Shown here: positions 48,828 to 61,100 of the stretch, in pieces
Position numbering within the stretch: position 1 is the first letter of the stretch
Layout of the letters: every line of letters begins with the position of its first letter
DNA from: Sporosarcina gallistercoris
GTDB taxonomy: Bacteria; Bacillota; Bacilli; Bacillales_A; Planococcaceae
Reading direction: 5' to 3'
NCBI RefSeq assembly: GCF_014836415.1
Contig: NZ_JACSQY010000002.1
Location: 124,001-188,000, forward strand
Length of the DNA: 64,000 bases
Position numbers and translations under genes: made by a program
The notes under the pieces: model-generated
Databases searched by the model: none
Told to the model about the DNA's origin: nothing
Seen by the model: only the letters and a program-made list of their open reading frames with translations

Positions 48828-48856
48828 ATTATACACATAAAAAAAGAATGTCGCAA
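48828..48856 (-). promoter_or_regulatory. S10 operon proximal promoter P2
   Basis: TTGCGA (48851-48856), a 17-bp spacer, perfect TATAAT (48828-48833). The -35 lies inside the arm of the hairpin at 48843-48876. Confidence 0.8.
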
Positions 48857-48876
48857 TAGGTTTAGCGATATTCTTT
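48836..48876 (-). terminator. Terminator-like hairpin between S10 promoters P1 and P2
   Basis: AAAGAATATCGC pairs with GCGACATTCTTT (one G-T pair) around ten bases and is followed by seven T. It starts about 6 nt after the expected P1 start site. Confidence 0.65.
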
Positions 48877-48888
48877 AACAACTTTTAT

Positions 48889-48917
48889 AGTATAGAACGA
48901 AATGCCGACAGATGCAA
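48889..48917 (-). promoter_or_regulatory. S10 operon distal promoter P1
   Basis: TTGCAT (48912-48917), a 17-bp spacer, TATACT (48889-48894). Confidence 0.7.
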
Positions 48918-49220
48918 CTAATTTGTTGTTATTGTTTTCAAGTAGGTTAGTTTTTAGAAAGGTATTTAAGTTAGGTAAGTTTCAAGTTGATTATCGAGAT
49001 TGCAAGTTATTGTTTCTTAATATGCATTTGTCGGTTCGTTCAGCGAACGAGTGCATCATCATCTCCAAATAGACGGAAAAAGCTGAGCATCGTGAAGTAC
49101 ATCATTTGGTTTTGTTCGGTTAAGTGCATTCCGTATGGCTGGGAAGTGTGTGTTGACATATGGATGCTGCCGTGCGCTAGGGAGTGAGTGGGCTGGTGAG
49201 CGTTAGGAATGGTGGCATGG
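48918..49220. other. Gene-free stretch upstream of S10 promoters
   Basis: About 300 bp with no credible gene. A small inverted repeat TTCGTTCAGCGAACGA lies near 49036. The last 40 bp contain degenerate traces of the repeat array (GTGAGCG). Confidence 0.6.
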
Positions 49221-49540
49221 TTTGTGAGCGGTTCCGGGGAGTTTATGAGCGCTTTCCTCGGTTTATGAGCGGTTCTCGGGGTTTATGAGCGCTTTCCACG
49301 ATTTATGAGCGGTTCTCGGGGTTTATGAGCGCTTTCCACGATTTATGAGCGGTTCTCGGAGTTTATGAGCGCTTTCCATGATTTATGAGCGGTTCTCGGA
49401 GTTTATGAGCGCTTTCCATGATTTATGAGCGGTTCTCAGTGTTTATGAGCGCTTTCCTCGGTTTATGAGCGGTTCTCAAAGTTTATGAGCGCTTTCCTCG
49501 GTTTATGAGCGGTTCTCGGGGCTTATGAGCGCTTTTCCAT
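49221..49540. repeat. 40-bp minisatellite: sixteen alternating 20-bp half units
   Basis: Two 20-bp half-unit types alternate without a break. Type B (TTTATGAGCGGTTCTCGGG-like) is at 49221, 49261, and so on to 49501. Type A (TTTATGAGCGCTTTCCACG-like) is at 49241, 49281, and so on to 49521. This gives eight dimers of exactly 40 bp with few substitutions. The unit is not a multiple of 3 and stops occur, so it is not coding. It lies between the tuf terminator and the S10 promoters. No unique spacers, so not CRISPR. It shares the GAGCGG-TTC core and the dimeric design with the array at 8052-8298. Confidence 0.95.
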
Positions 49541-49578
49541 GGAATTTATCAAAAATGTTGCTTTCTTGTTTTACTCAC

Positions 49579-49605
49579 TAAAAAACCCGCCACAAGGGCG
49601 GGTTT
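49579..49605 (-). terminator. Terminator after tuf
   Basis: AAACCCGCC pairs with GGCGGGTTT around CTTGT and is followed by T6 on the minus strand, 7 bp past the tuf stop. Confidence 0.9.
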
Positions 49606-49611
49606 AAGGTT

Positions 49612-50799
49612 TTACTTTTCGATTGTAGCTACAACGCCAGCTCCAACTGTACGTCCACCTTCACGGATTGAGAATTTAGTACCTTCTTCAATCGCGATTG
49701 GAGAGATCAGTTCAATTGTCATTTCAACGTTATCGCCAGGCATAACCATTTCTACGCCTTCTGGAAGAGAGATGATTCCAGTTACGTCAGTTGTACGGAA
49801 GTAGAACTGTGGGCGGTAGTTTGAGAAGAATGGAGTGTGACGTCCACCCTCTTCTTTTGATAGAACATAAACTTCAGACTTGAAGTTTGTGTGCGGCGTG
49901 ATAGTACCTGGCTTAGCAAGTACTTGTCCACGCTCGATGTCTTCACGTGCTACACCACGAAGCAATGCTCCGATGTTGTCGCCAGCTTCTGCATAGTCAA
50001 GAAGCTTACGGAACATTTCTACACCTGTTACAGTTGTAGATTTAGGCTCGTCAGTCAAACCGATGATGTCAACAGTGTCGCCGACTTTAACTTGTCCACG
50101 CTCAACACGGCCAGTTGCAACTGTACCACGTCCAGTGATTGAGAATACATCCTCGACAGGCATCATGAATGGCTTGTCAGTGTCGCGCTCTGGAGTTGGG
50201 ATATAGCTATCAACCGCATCCATAAGTTCAACGATTTTTTCTTCCCATGCTTCTTCGCCTTCAAGTGCTTTAAGTGCTGAACCTTTGATAACAGGGATGT
50301 CATCGCCAGGGAAGTCGTATTCAGAAAGAAGATCACGAATTTCCATTTCAACAAGCTCAAGAAGTTCTTCGTCGTCTACCATGTCACATTTGTTCATGAA
50401 GACTACCAAGTAAGGTACACCTACTTGACGTGAAAGAAGGATGTGCTCACGAGTTTGTGGCATTGGGCCGTCAGCTGCAGATACAACTAGGATTCCGCCG
50501 TCCATTTGAGCAGCGCCTGTGATCATGTTTTTAACATAGTCGGCGTGTCCTGGGCAGTCAACGTGTGCGTAGTGACGAGTTGCTGTTTCGTATTCAACGT
50601 GTGAAGTATTGATTGTGATACCACGCTCTTTTTCTTCTGGTGCGTTATCAACGTCAGCGTATGAACGCGCTTCTCCGCCACCGCGCTTTGCAAGTACTGT
50701 TGCGATTGCAGCAGTCAAAGTTGTTTTACCATGGTCAACGTGACCGATTGTACCAACGTTAGCATGTGTTTTGGAACGATCGAATTTTTCTTTAGCCAT
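49612..50799 (-). CDS. tuf: Elongation factor Tu
   Basis: 395 residues, delivering aminoacyl-tRNA. G-motifs [13 protein letters not shown] and NKCD; start [16 protein letters not shown] with GAGGAGG upstream at 50799. The longer open frame is 5' UTR. Last gene of rplGB-rpsL-rpsG-fusA-tuf, 120 bp after fusA. Confidence 0.98.
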   Translation of the reverse strand: MAKEKFDRSKTHANVGTIGHVDHGKTTLTAAIATVLAKRGGGEARSYADVDNAPEEKERGITINTSHVEYETATRHYAHVDCPGHADYVKNMITGAAQMDGGILVVSAADGPMPQTREHILLSRQVGVPYLVVFMNKCDMVDDEELLELVEMEIRDLLSEYDFPGDDIPVIKGSALKALEGEEAWEEKIVELMDAVDSYIPTPERDTDKPFMMPVEDVFSITGRGTVATGRVERGQVKVGDTVDIIGLTDEPKSTTVTGVEMFRKLLDYAEAGDNIGALLRGVAREDIERGQVLAKPGTITPHTNFKSEVYVLSKEEGGRHTPFFSNYRPQFYFRTTDVTGIISLPEGVEMVMPGDNVEMTIELISPIAIEEGTKFSIREGGRTVGAGVVATIEK

Positions 50800-50919
50800 T
50801 TGGAGTTCCTCCTCTAAATTGAGTATGATTTTAGTTTTATAGATATGGAGCGAAGGCCGCGCGACCTCCGTTTCCATAGCTTACAAGGTAGTTATACTTG
50901 ATTTATAGCCAAATTTCAA

Positions 50920-52998
50920 TTATTGGCCTTTATTTTTCTTGATGACTTCTTCAGCAATTGACTTCGGCACTTCTTCGTAGTGGTCGAAAGTCATTGAGAA
51001 TACGCCGCGTCCTTGCGTGTTCGAACGGAGAGATGTCGCATAACCGAACATTTCTGCCAAAGGAACCATTGCACGAACGACTTGTGCATTACCGCGTGCG
51101 TCCATTCCTTCTACGCGTCCACGACGAGAAGTGATGTCACCCATAATATCTCCCATGTATTCGTCTGGGATGATGACTTCAACTTTCATTGTAGGCTCAA
51201 GAAGTACCGGATCACATTTCGCTACTGCATTTTTCAAAGCCATAGATGCTGCGATTTTGAAGGCCATTTCGTTTGAGTCAACATCATGGTAAGAACCGTC
51301 GAATAGACGAGCCTTGATGTCGATCAATGGATAACCTGCAAGGACACCGTTATTAAGGGAGTCACGCACACCCGCTTCGATTGCTGGAATGTATTCACGA
51401 GGAACAACTCCACCAACGATGTTGTTCTTGAATTCAAATCCTGCGCCCTCTTCGTTCGGTTCGAATTCGATCCAAACGTGTCCGAATTGTCCACGTCCAC
51501 CAGACTGACGTACGAATTTACCTTCGACTTCAGCACCTTTGCGGAACGTTTCACGATACGATACTTGAGGAGCACCAACGTTTGCTTCCACTTTGAATTC
51601 ACGTCTCAAACGGTCAACGATGATATCCAAGTGGAGCTCACCCATACCCGCGATAATGACTTCGCCAGTTTCCTGGTCAGTGTGTGCACGGAACGTTGGA
51701 TCTTCTTCTTGAAGTTTACCAAGAGCTTGTCCCATCTTGTCTTGGTCAGCCTTTGTTTTCGGCTCGATCGCAACAGAGATAACCGGCTCAGGGAATTCCA
51801 TAGATTCAAGAATGATCAACGCTTTGTCGTCACATAGCGTATCCCCAGTTCCTGTATCTTTAAGTCCTACAGCAGCAGCAATTTCCCCTGCGTGAACTTC
51901 GGAAATTTCTTCACGGTGATTTGCGTGCATTTGTAGGATACGACCTACACGCTCACGCTTGTCTTTTGAAGAGTTCTTGATATAAGAACCCGACTGCAAG
52001 ACACCTGAGTAAACACGGAAGAATGTAAGTTTACCGACATAAGGGTCAGTCATAACTTTGAACGCAAGAGCAGAGAATGGTGCTTCATCGCTAGCTTCAC
52101 GCACTTCTTCTAGTTCAGTTTCAGGGTTGACACCCATCATTGGTGGTAAATCAGTCGGAGCTGGCAAGTAGTCGATGACAGCATCTAGTACGAGTTGAAC
52201 TCCTTTGTTTTTGAAAGCAGTACCACAAACAACTGGGTAGAATTCTACAGCCAATGTTGCTTTACGGATTGCATTTTTAAGTTCGTCGACTGTAAGTTCT
52301 TCTCCGCCAAGGTATTTTTCCATGAGGACTTCATCGAAATCTACAATAGCTTCAACCAAACGTTCGCGAGCTTTTTCCGCATCCGCGCGGTATTCTTCAG
52401 GAATCTCTCCAACTTCAACGTTCATTCCAGTATCATCCGGATAGAAGTTAGCTTTCATTTCGACTAGGTCGATGATCGCTGAAAAGTCATCTTCCGCACC
52501 AATTGGTAATTGGATTGGGTGAGCATTCGCTTGAAGACGTTCGTGGAGTGTGCCTACCGAGTAAAGGAAGTCAGCTCCCGTTTTGTCCATTTTGTTGACA
52601 AATACGATACGCGGAACGCCGTATGTTGTCGCTTGACGCCAAACTGTTTCAGTCTGTGGTTCAACACCTGATTGTGCATCAAGTACCGTTACAGCACCAT
52701 CAAGTACTCGTAGTGAACGTTCAACTTCAACTGTGAAGTCTACGTGTCCAGGAGTATCGATGATATTTACACGGTGGCCTTTCCAGCTTGCTGTTGTCGC
52801 AGCCGAAGTGATTGTGATTCCACGCTCTTGCTCCTGCTCCATCCAGTCCATCTGAGACGCACCTTCGTGCGTTTCTCCGATTTTGTGGATACGACCTGTG
52901 TAATAAAGGATCCGCTCAGTCGTTGTTGTTTTACCAGCATCGATGTGAGCCATGATACCAATGTTACGAGTATTCTCTAAGGAGAACTCTCTACCCAT
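50920..52998 (-). CDS. fusA: Elongation factor G
   Basis: A 692-residue translocase with [16 protein letters not shown] and NKMD G-motifs, then domains II-V. No change was noted at common fusidic-acid positions, although this was not checked residue by residue. GGAGCAA precedes the ATG. Confidence 0.98.
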   Translation of the reverse strand: MGREFSLENTRNIGIMAHIDAGKTTTTERILYYTGRIHKIGETHEGASQMDWMEQEQERGITITSAATTASWKGHRVNIIDTPGHVDFTVEVERSLRVLDGAVTVLDAQSGVEPQTETVWRQATTYGVPRIVFVNKMDKTGADFLYSVGTLHERLQANAHPIQLPIGAEDDFSAIIDLVEMKANFYPDDTGMNVEVGEIPEEYRADAEKARERLVEAIVDFDEVLMEKYLGGEELTVDELKNAIRKATLAVEFYPVVCGTAFKNKGVQLVLDAVIDYLPAPTDLPPMMGVNPETELEEVREASDEAPFSALAFKVMTDPYVGKLTFFRVYSGVLQSGSYIKNSSKDKRERVGRILQMHANHREEISEVHAGEIAAAVGLKDTGTGDTLCDDKALIILESMEFPEPVISVAIEPKTKADQDKMGQALGKLQEEDPTFRAHTDQETGEVIIAGMGELHLDIIVDRLRREFKVEANVGAPQVSYRETFRKGAEVEGKFVRQSGGRGQFGHVWIEFEPNEEGAGFEFKNNIVGGVVPREYIPAIEAGVRDSLNNGVLAGYPLIDIKARLFDGSYHDVDSNEMAFKIAASMALKNAVAKCDPVLLEPTMKVEVIIPDEYMGDIMGDITSRRGRVEGMDARGNAQVVRAMVPLAEMFGYATSLRSNTQGRGVFSMTFDHYEEVPKSIAEEVIKKNKGQ

Positions 52999-53049
52999 TT
53001 TGTATTGCTCCTTCCATATAGGAATAACGAATTGATGAACGAGTGGATT

Positions 53050-53520
53050 TTACCAGCGGTAGTGAGCGAATGCTTTGTTCGCTTCTGCCATCTTGTGCAT
53101 TTCTTCACGACGCTTAACAGATGCGCCTGTGTTGTTTGATGCATCAAGGATTTCGTTCGCAAGACGTTCTTCCATTGTCTTTTCACCACGAGTACGTGAA
53201 TAGTTCACGAGGTAACGGAGACCAAGAGTCGTACGTCGCTCAGGACGAACTTCAACTGGTACTTGATAGTTAGCTCCACCTACACGGCGTGCACGAACTT
53301 CAAGAACTGGCATTACATTATTAAGTGCTGCTTCGAATACTTCGATCGGATCATTTCCAGAGCGTTCTTTAACAAGTTCGAACGCACCGTATAAAATTTT
53401 CTGAGAAGTACCTTTTTTACCGTCTACCATCATTTTGTTGATGAGGCGGCTGACAAGCTTCGAATTATAAATCGGATCTGGCAAAACGTCACGTTTTGCA
53501 ACTGGACCTTTACGAGGCAT
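53050..53520 (-). CDS. rpsG: 30S ribosomal protein uS7
   Basis: A 156-residue 16S 3'-domain organiser ([20 protein letters not shown]). Between rpsL and fusA. Confidence 0.98.
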   Translation of the reverse strand: MPRKGPVAKRDVLPDPIYNSKLVSRLINKMMVDGKKGTSQKILYGAFELVKERSGNDPIEVFEAALNNVMPVLEVRARRVGGANYQVPVEVRPERRTTLGLRYLVNYSRTRGEKTMEERLANEILDASNNTGASVKRREEMHKMAEANKAFAHYRW

Positions 53521-53555
53521 GGGGTGTTCCTCCTTTCAAAATAGTTGCTATTTTA

Positions 53556-53975
53556 TTATTTTTTCTCTTTTGGCTTTTTCGCACCGTAGTGTGAGCGACT
53601 TTGCATACGGCCAGTAACACCAGCAGTATCAAGTGCACCACGAACGATGTGGTAACGAACACCTGGTAAGTCTTTTACTTTTCCTCCGCGGATTAGAACA
53701 ACACTGTGCTCTTGAAGGTTGTGGCCTTCACCAGGGATATAAGCATTAACTTCCAATGTGTTTGTCAAACGAACACGAGCATATTTACGAAGAGCCGAGT
53801 TCGGCTTCTTCGGAGTCATTGTGCCCACACGTGTGCAGACACCTCGTTTTTGTGGCGAGTTGACATTTGTCATTGACTTTTTGAAACTGTTATACGTTTT
53901 TCCAAGTGCCGGAGCTTTTGAACCGCTAGACTTCGACTGGCGAGGTTTGCGGACCAATTGGTTAATTGTAGGCAT
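53556..53975 (-). CDS. rpsL: 30S ribosomal protein uS12
   Basis: A 139-residue decoding-centre protein. [11 protein letters not shown] and LPGVRYH keep the residues associated with streptomycin sensitivity. Start [15 protein letters not shown] with GGAGG upstream. Confidence 0.98.
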   Translation of the reverse strand: MPTINQLVRKPRQSKSSGSKAPALGKTYNSFKKSMTNVNSPQKRGVCTRVGTMTPKKPNSALRKYARVRLTNTLEVNAYIPGEGHNLQEHSVVLIRGGKVKDLPGVRYHIVRGALDTAGVTGRMQSRSHYGAKKPKEKK

Positions 53976-54040
53976 CGGTTTTTCCTCCTTCCAACTTCTT
54001 TTTAAGACCACACATCCAGGTGGTTCATTTTTTGGGTAAA

Positions 54041-54073
54041 AACAAAGGCTTTGCACATTTCTTTGTGCAAAAA
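54041..54073 (-). terminator. Hairpin between rplGB and rpsL
   Basis: TTTGCACA pairs with TGTGCAAA around six bases and is followed by GCCTTTGTTTTT on the minus strand. Possible partial terminator or processing site ahead of rpsL. Confidence 0.4.
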
Positions 54074-54076
54074 CCG

Positions 54077-54325
54077 TTAATCAGTGATGACGACCACTGA
54101 TGCAGCTACTTGAATGCCACATGCTTTTCCAAGTTCGTCCCGAGAATCAACATATGTTAACAGGACTCCTTGACGAGCTGCTTCTTCAATTGCAGGAGTG
54201 GTTACCCGCTCATCTGCATCTTGTGCAATGAAGACTTCATGCGCCTTATTCAGACGAATCGTTTTCACCGCTTGCTTTGTACCGATGATCAGCTTCTTTG
54301 CCTGAGTGACTTTATCATAAGACAT
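54077..54325 (-). CDS. rplGB: L7Ae-family K-turn-binding protein YbxF
   Basis: An 82-residue L7Ae/L30e-fold RNA binder. Start [18 protein letters not shown] with GGAGG 9 nt upstream; an ATG nine codons earlier lacks a site. YbxF of Bacillus binds kink-turns and associates with ribosomes. Located before rpsL as in B. subtilis. Confidence 0.92.
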   Translation of the reverse strand: MSYDKVTQAKKLIIGTKQAVKTIRLNKAHEVFIAQDADERVTTPAIEEAARQGVLLTYVDSRDELGKACGIQVAASVVVITD

Positions 54326-54371
54326 AAATGTCATCCTCCAAAGTACAGACATTCAACTATCAACCTTTTGT

Positions 54372-54400
54372 ATAGTACCATCTGCAAGACTCCATGTCAA
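54372..54400 (-). promoter_or_regulatory. Promoter of rplGB-rpsL-rpsG-fusA-tuf
   Basis: A perfect TTGACA (54395-54400), a 17-bp spacer, TACTAT (54372-54377), about 47 bp before rplGB and just after the rpoC terminator. Confidence 0.8.
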
Positions 54401-54411
54401 CAGTAAAAAGA

Positions 54412-54443
54412 AAAACGGGAGGAGGTTTTTCCTCCCGTTTTAA
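54412..54443 (-). terminator. Terminator after rpoC
   Basis: AAAACGGGAGG pairs with CCTCCCGTTTT and is followed by TCTTTTT on the minus strand. Confidence 0.88.
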
Positions 54444-54449
54444 GTTTCA

Positions 54450-57400
54450 TCACTCTGCTGGTACTGCGTCTTGTTCTACTTCCTCATCACGATCCATTTC
54501 AATTCCACGATAACGTTGCATACCCGTTCCTGCTGGAATGAGTTTACCGATAATAACATTCTCTTTCAATCCGAGAAGATCATCTGTTTTACCTTTGATG
54601 GCTGCATCCGTCAATACGCGAGTTGTTTCCTGGAATGATGCGGCAGAAAGGAATGATTCTGTTTCTAGCGACGCTTTTGTAATACCAAGGATTACAGGAC
54701 GCGCTGTCGCTGGTAGTTTGTTGGTTTTAAGAACTTTTCTGTTGGCATCCGCAAACTGATGGATGTCGAGTAATGAACCTGGCAGCAAGTCTGTATCACC
54801 AGCTTCAATGACGCGGACTTTACGCATCATTTGACGGACCATGACTTCAACGTGCTTATCCCCGATTTCAACACCCTGCATCCGGTATACTTTCTGAACT
54901 TCTTTCAAAAGGTATTCCTGAACAGTTGAAACGTCTTTTACAACAATCAATTCTTTCGGATCAATCGAACCTTCAGTCAGTGCTTGACCGCGTTCAATTT
55001 CATCTCCTACATCAACTTTCAAACGACCATTGTATGGAGCAAGGTATTTACGTGTCTCCACGTCACCTTTAATCGTAATTTCTTTCAGTCCTTCACGGAT
55101 CTCATCGATATCTGTAACGATACCTTTAATCTGTGAAATGACAGCTTGACCTTTAGGGTTACGTGACTCGAAGATCTCCTGGATACGCGGAAGACCTTGA
55201 GTAATATCGTCTCCTGCTACACCGCCTGTATGGAAAGTACGCATTGTAAGCTGTGTACCCGGTTCACCGATTGACTGAGCCGCAATAATCCCAACTGCTT
55301 CTCCAACTTCAACCGCTTCTCCGGTTGCTAAGTTAATGCCGTAACATTTCTTACATACTCCGTGTTTTGTATTACAAGTGAACGCCGAACGGATGGACAT
55401 AGAAGTAATGCCAGCACCGATTATGGCTTGTGCAATATCAGCGGTAATAAGCTGATTTTTCTCAACTAAGACTTCGCCTGTTTCAGGGTGAAGTACTCTC
55501 TTCTTAGCGTGACGACCTTCGATACGCTCATCTAGGGCTTCAATTACTTCAACACCTTCAGTGAGTGCTGAAATTTCCAAGCCGCGGTCTGTGCCACAGT
55601 CGTCTTCACGAACGATGACATCTTGTGCAACGTCAACGAGACGACGTGTAAGATATCCTGAGTCAGCAGTTTTGAGTGCTGTATCCGCAAGCCCTTTTCG
55701 TGCACCGTGTGTCGAGATGAAGTATTCGAGAACGGTAAGTCCTTCACGGAATGATGACTTGATCGGCAATTCAATGATGCGTCCTGCCGGGTTGGCCATG
55801 AGTCCGCGCATACCTGCAAGCTGTGTAAAGTTAGATGCGTTACCACGCGCTCCGGAGTCACTCATCATGAAGATCGGGTTTGTGTCCTCAAGAGAGTCCA
55901 TCAATTTACCCTGAATGACATCCTTCGCATGGCTCCAATATGAAATAACACGATCGTAGCGTTCTTCGTCCGTAATCAGACCGCGACGGAACTGTTGTGT
56001 CACTTTATCTACTTTCGCTTGTGCATCTTGTAGGATTTCGTGCTTATCCGGAAGTACGACGATATCTGCAATACCAATCGTAATTCCTGCTCGTGTCGAG
56101 TATTTGAAACCAAGATTCTTCATACGGTCAAGCATTTTCGAAGTTTCAGTGATGTGGAACCTGCGGAAGATCTCCGCAATGATGTTCCCAAGAATGGTCT
56201 TCTTGAAAGGTGAAACGATCTCAGCCGCTTGAACGTGTTTAAGAATATCCGTAGTACCCGGTACAAAGTATTTTGCAGGTGTTTCGACTTGCAGATTATG
56301 AGTAGTTGGTTCATTGATATATGGGAACGATTCAGGAAGAATCTCGTTAAATATCACTTTCCCCACTGTCGTAATCAGCAATTGAGTATTCTGTTCCTCT
56401 GTAAACGTAGGATTCTTGAGGGAGCTGGCTGCAATCGCGATACGAGAGTGCAAATGCACATGTCCGTTTTGGTAAGCGATTAATGCTTCGTTCACATTAC
56501 TGAACGTTTTACCTTCCCCAACAACACCACTGCGCTCGAGAGTTAAGTAGTAGTTACCTAATACCATATCCTGTGAAGGCGTAACAACCGGCTTACCATC
56601 TTTAGGGTTCAAGATGTTTTGTGCAGCCAGCATGAGAAGACGTGCTTCTGCTTGCGCTTCTGCAGATAGAGGTACGTGCACAGCCATTTGGTCACCATCG
56701 AAGTCGGCGTTATACGCTGTACATACGAGTGGGTGAAGCTGAATTGCCCGGCCTTCTACAAGCATCGGTTCAAACGCCTGGATACCAAGACGGTGAAGTG
56801 TAGGTGCCCGGTTCAATAGGACTGGGTGTTCCCTGATCACTTCTTCTAGGACATCCCATACTTCCGAATGCAATCGCTCAATTTTACGTTTTGCACTCTT
56901 AATGTTATGAGCAAGGCCTCGTTCAACGAGTTCTTTCATCACAAATGGTTTGAATAACTCAATTGCCATCTCTTTCGGAAGTCCACACTGGTACATCTTC
57001 AAGTTTGGTCCTACAACGATTACAGAACGACCGGAGTAGTCAACACGTTTACCAAGTAAGTTTTGACGGAAACGTCCTTGCTTACCTTTCAACATGTGAG
57101 AAAGAGATTTCAATGGACGGTTACCCGGTCCAGTTACAGGACGACCGCGACGACCGTTATCAACGAGAGCATCGACAGCTTCTTGAAGCATACGTTTCTC
57201 GTTTTGAACGATGATTCCCGGCGCACCAAGATCCAATAGACGCTTCAGACGATTGTTCCGGTTAATCACTCGGCGATATAGGTCATTCAGATCGGAAGTC
57301 GCAAAACGACCACCATCTAACTGAACCATCGGACGTAACTCAGGCGGAACAACTGGAAGCACTTCAAGAACCATCCATTCAGGATGATTTCCAGAGTTAC

Positions 57401-58049
57401 GGAATGATTCCACAACTTCCAAACGACGGATCGCACGTGTGCGACGCTGTCCTTGAACTGTCTTAAGCTCTTCCTTCAAGCTCTCTGTTTCTTTATCCAA
57501 ATCTATAGCAGATAGAAGTTGTTCAATAGCTTCAGCACCCATAAGTGCTTGGAACTTAGAGCCGTACTTTTCACGATACAACCGGTACTCTTTTTCAGAG
57601 AGTAATTGCTTGCGCTCAAGCGGCGTATCCGCTGGATCGACAACGACATAAGAAGCAAAGTAGATAACTTCTTCTAATGCACGTGGTGTCATATCCAGAA
57701 TAAGTCCCATTCGACTAGGAATACCTTTGAAGTACCAAATGTGTGTGACTGGTGCTGCAAGTTCGATGTGACCCATACGTTCACGGCGAACTTTCTGACG
57801 TGTGACTTCTACGCCACAGCGGTCACAAACGACACCTTTATATCGAACACGCTTATATTTCCCACAATGGCACTCCCAGTCCTTTGTAGGTCCGAAAATA
57901 CGCTCACAGAACAACCCATCTTTTTCAGGCTTCAATGTACGGTAATTGATTGTTTCAGGCTTCTTTACCTCACCATAAGACCAAGAACGGATCTTATCAG
58001 GAGAAGCTAGCCCTATTTTCATATACTCGAAATTATTAACATCTACCAA
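54450..58049 (-). CDS. rpoC: RNA polymerase beta-prime subunit
   Basis: 1199 residues. Zinc-binding domain near 60-78 ([20 protein letters not shown]), active-site [12 protein letters not shown] near residue 450, and a second Cys cluster ([17 protein letters not shown]). TTG start at 58049 with GGGAGG 8 nt upstream, matching Bacillus VDVNNFEYM. Length as in B. subtilis. Confidence 0.98.
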   Translation of the reverse strand: MVDVNNFEYMKIGLASPDKIRSWSYGEVKKPETINYRTLKPEKDGLFCERIFGPTKDWECHCGKYKRVRYKGVVCDRCGVEVTRQKVRRERMGHIELAAPVTHIWYFKGIPSRMGLILDMTPRALEEVIYFASYVVVDPADTPLERKQLLSEKEYRLYREKYGSKFQALMGAEAIEQLLSAIDLDKETESLKEELKTVQGQRRTRAIRRLEVVESFRNSGNHPEWMVLEVLPVVPPELRPMVQLDGGRFATSDLNDLYRRVINRNNRLKRLLDLGAPGIIVQNEKRMLQEAVDALVDNGRRGRPVTGPGNRPLKSLSHMLKGKQGRFRQNLLGKRVDYSGRSVIVVGPNLKMYQCGLPKEMAIELFKPFVMKELVERGLAHNIKSAKRKIERLHSEVWDVLEEVIREHPVLLNRAPTLHRLGIQAFEPMLVEGRAIQLHPLVCTAYNADFDGDQMAVHVPLSAEAQAEARLLMLAAQNILNPKDGKPVVTPSQDMVLGNYYLTLERSGVVGEGKTFSNVNEALIAYQNGHVHLHSRIAIAASSLKNPTFTEEQNTQLLITTVGKVIFNEILPESFPYINEPTTHNLQVETPAKYFVPGTTDILKHVQAAEIVSPFKKTILGNIIAEIFRRFHITETSKMLDRMKNLGFKYSTRAGITIGIADIVVLPDKHEILQDAQAKVDKVTQQFRRGLITDEERYDRVISYWSHAKDVIQGKLMDSLEDTNPIFMMSDSGARGNASNFTQLAGMRGLMANPAGRIIELPIKSSFREGLTVLEYFISTHGARKGLADTALKTADSGYLTRRLVDVAQDVIVREDDCGTDRGLEISALTEGVEVIEALDERIEGRHAKKRVLHPETGEVLVEKNQLITADIAQAIIGAGITSMSIRSAFTCNTKHGVCKKCYGINLATGEAVEVGEAVGIIAAQSIGEPGTQLTMRTFHTGGVAGDDITQGLPRIQEIFESRNPKGQAVISQIKGIVTDIDEIREGLKEITIKGDVETRKYLAPYNGRLKVDVGDEIERGQALTEGSIDPKELIVVKDVSTVQEYLLKEVQKVYRMQGVEIGDKHVEVMVRQMMRKVRVIEAGDTDLLPGSLLDIHQFADANRKVLKTNKLPATARPVILGITKASLETESFLSAASFQETTRVLTDAAIKGKTDDLLGLKENVIIGKLIPAGTGMQRYRGIEMDRDEEVEQDAVPAE

Positions 58050-58104
58050 GGAGCCTACCTCCCTCTTGTCTAGTCGCTGACTTGCTGGCCCTGTTATACC
58101 ATTT

Positions 58105-58126
58105 AAAAAAGGGGGACAGTGCCCCC
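58105..58126 (-). terminator. Terminator-like hairpin between rpoB and rpoC
   Basis: GGGGG-CACTGT-CCCCC is followed directly by six T on the minus strand, in the 100-bp rpoB-rpoC gap. Just downstream TGGTATAAC could serve as an extended -10. It may cause partial termination or mark an RNA processing site. Confidence 0.6.
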
Positions 58127-58149
58127 ATTTATTAACTTTCTCTTACGAA

Positions 58150-61100
58150 TCAGACCGGTTGGTCTTCCTTCATAAGGTTTAACGCATCCGTTGGCTGCAT
58201 ATCATCGTCTTCTTCTAAGTCACGTAATTCAATTTCTTCGAAGTCTTCGGATAGCATTTTAACATCCAATCCAAGACTTTGAAGTTCTTTAATTAGAACT
58301 TTAAAGGATTCTGGTACACCTGGTTGAGGAACACTTTCACCTTTAACAATAGCTTCATACGTTTTCACTCGACCCACGACATCGTCCGATTTCACTGTCA
58401 GGATTTCTTGAAGCGTATAAGCTGCACCATATGCCTCGAGTGCCCAAACTTCCATCTCTCCGAAACGCTGTCCGCCGAACTGGGCTTTACCACCAAGTGG
58501 TTGTTGCGTAACTAATGAATATGGTCCCGTAGAACGGGCATGAAGTTTGTCATCGACCATGTGGGCAAGTTTGATCATGTACATGATTCCGACAGATACA
58601 CGGTTATCGAACGCTTCTCCGGAACGACCGTCATAAAGAACAGTCTTTCCGTCACGATCCATTCCCGCTTCCTCCATCGTATCCCAAACGTCTTGTTCGT
58701 TCGCGCCGTCAAATACAGGAGAAGCCATGTGAACGCCTAGCGTACGGCCAGCCATCCCAAGGTGCATCTCGAGTACCTGTCCGATATTCATACGTGATGG
58801 TACACCGAGAGGGTTAAGCATGACATCTACTGGTGTTCCGTCAGGCATGAAAGGCATATCGGATTCTGGCAGAATCCGGGAAATAACACCTTTGTTACCG
58901 TGACGTCCGGCCATCTTATCTCCGACAGAGATTTTACGTTTCTGAACGATGTAAACACGAACTAGTTGGTTTACGCCAGGTGCGAGTTCATCGCCATCTT
59001 CACGATTGAACACTTTAACATCCAATACGATACCACCCGCTCCGTGAGGTACACGAAGTGATGTGTCGCGAACTTCACGTGCTTTTTCACCGAAAATCGC
59101 ATGTAGAAGACGTTCTTCTGCAGTGAGTTCAGTTACACCCTTAGGCGTCACTTTACCGACCAAGATGTCTCCATCATGAACTTCAGCACCTATACGGATA
59201 ATCCCACGGTCGTCCAAGTTGCGAAGTGCATCTTCACCGATGTTTGGAATATCACGTGTGATTTCTTCTGGCCCAAGTTTCGTATCACGAGCATCTGATT
59301 CATATTCTTCGATATGGACAGAAGTGAAGACGTCATCTTTAACAAGACGTTCGCTCATGATAATGGCATCCTCGTAGTTGTACCCATCCCATGTCATGAA
59401 AGCAATCAGGATGTTTTGACCAAGAGCCATTTCTCCTTTTTCCATCGACGGGCCATCTGCGAGAATATCTTTCTTAGAGACACGATCACCGACACTGACA
59501 ATTGGACGCTGGTTGTAACAAGTCCCTTGGTTTGAACGGATGAAGTTCGATAGACGATAGACGTCAAGGTCACCCTTAACTTCTTTTCCTTCTACCATGT
59601 TGATACGACGAACGCGGATTTCTTTCGCTTCGACATGTTCAACAATCCCTTCGTGCTTCGATACAACAGCAGCTCCTGAATCACGTGCGGAAACGTGCTC
59701 CATTCCCGTACCTACGAAAGGTGCTTTCGGGTTTAGAAGAGGTACTGCTTGTCGTTGCATGTTCGCTCCCATTAGCGCGCGGTTCGAGTCATCGTTTTCC
59801 AAGAATGGAATACATGCTGTCGCTGCAGAAACAACTTGTTTAGGAGAAACGTCCATGTAATCGATTTGTTCGCGTTTGAATACCGTGTTATCCCCTTGGA
59901 AACGACCTACCACTTCTTCGTTGACGAATGTACCGTCATCGTTTAGCGGCGCATTGGCTTGAGCGACAATATAATTGTCCTCCAAGTCAGCTGTCAGATA
60001 ATCGATACGTGAAGTTACACGTCCGGTATCCGGATCCACTTTCCGGTAAGGAGTTTCTATAAATCCGAACTTATTCACTTTCGCAAATGTAGAGAGAGTG
60101 TTAATGAGCCCGATATTCGGCCCCTCCGGCGTCTCAATCGGACACATACGGCCGTAGTGGGAGTAGTGAACGTCACGTACTTCCATTCCAGCACGTTCAC
60201 GTGTTAAGCCGCCTGGTCCAAGTGCAGATAGTCTACGCTTATGCGTTAACTCTGCGAGTGGGTTCGTTTGGTCCATGAACTGTGATAGCTGAGAGCTGCC
60301 AAAGAACTCTTTGATAGATGCGATAACAGGTCTGATGTTAATCAGTTGTTGAGGCACAATCGATTGCGTGTCATTAATGGACATACGTTCCTTGACAACA
60401 CGTTCCATACGGGACAAACCGATACGGAATTGGTTTTGCAGAAGTTCACCAACTGAACGGAGACGTCTGTTTCCTAAGTGGTCGATGTCATCTGTGTCAC
60501 CCACTCCGTGTAACAAGTTGAAGAAGTAGCTGATGGAAGCAATGATATCCGAAGGTGTAACATGCTTGATGGAATCATCAATAACGCCATTGGAGATGAC
60601 ATTGATGATTTGTCCTTCTTCACCTTTTGGAGCATAGATTTTTACAGATTGAATGCGAATGTCGTCTTCTAACACTCCGCCCATTTGCTTCAAATCTTCT
60701 ACTCCCACACCTTTTTCAAAGTAAGGAAGCAATTTGTCCAACATACGACGGTCAATTAGCTGTCCCTTTTCAATCAGGATTTCTCCTGTTTCAGGATCCG
60801 CAAGAGTTTCAGCAATCGTTTGGTTGAACAAACGATTTTGAAGGTGGAGCTTTTTATTCATTTTATAGCGACCGACGTTTGCCAAGTCATAGCGCTTCGC
60901 ATCGAAGAAACGGGAAAACAGCAAGTTTTTCGCGCTATCTAAAGTTGGTGGTTCACCCGGACGTAAACGCTCATATATTTCAAGAAGTGCTTTCTCCGAG
61001 TTTTCCGTGTTATCTTTTTCAAGAGAGTTTCGGAGGTATTCATTATCGCCGATTAAATCGATAATCTCCTGATCGCTTGAAAAACCAAGGGCACGTAAGA

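Noticed and set aside
49153..49180. TTGACA at 49153 on the plus strand as a promoter reading into the array
   Set aside because: No -10 element at 16-18 bp and no gene downstream on that strand before tuf.
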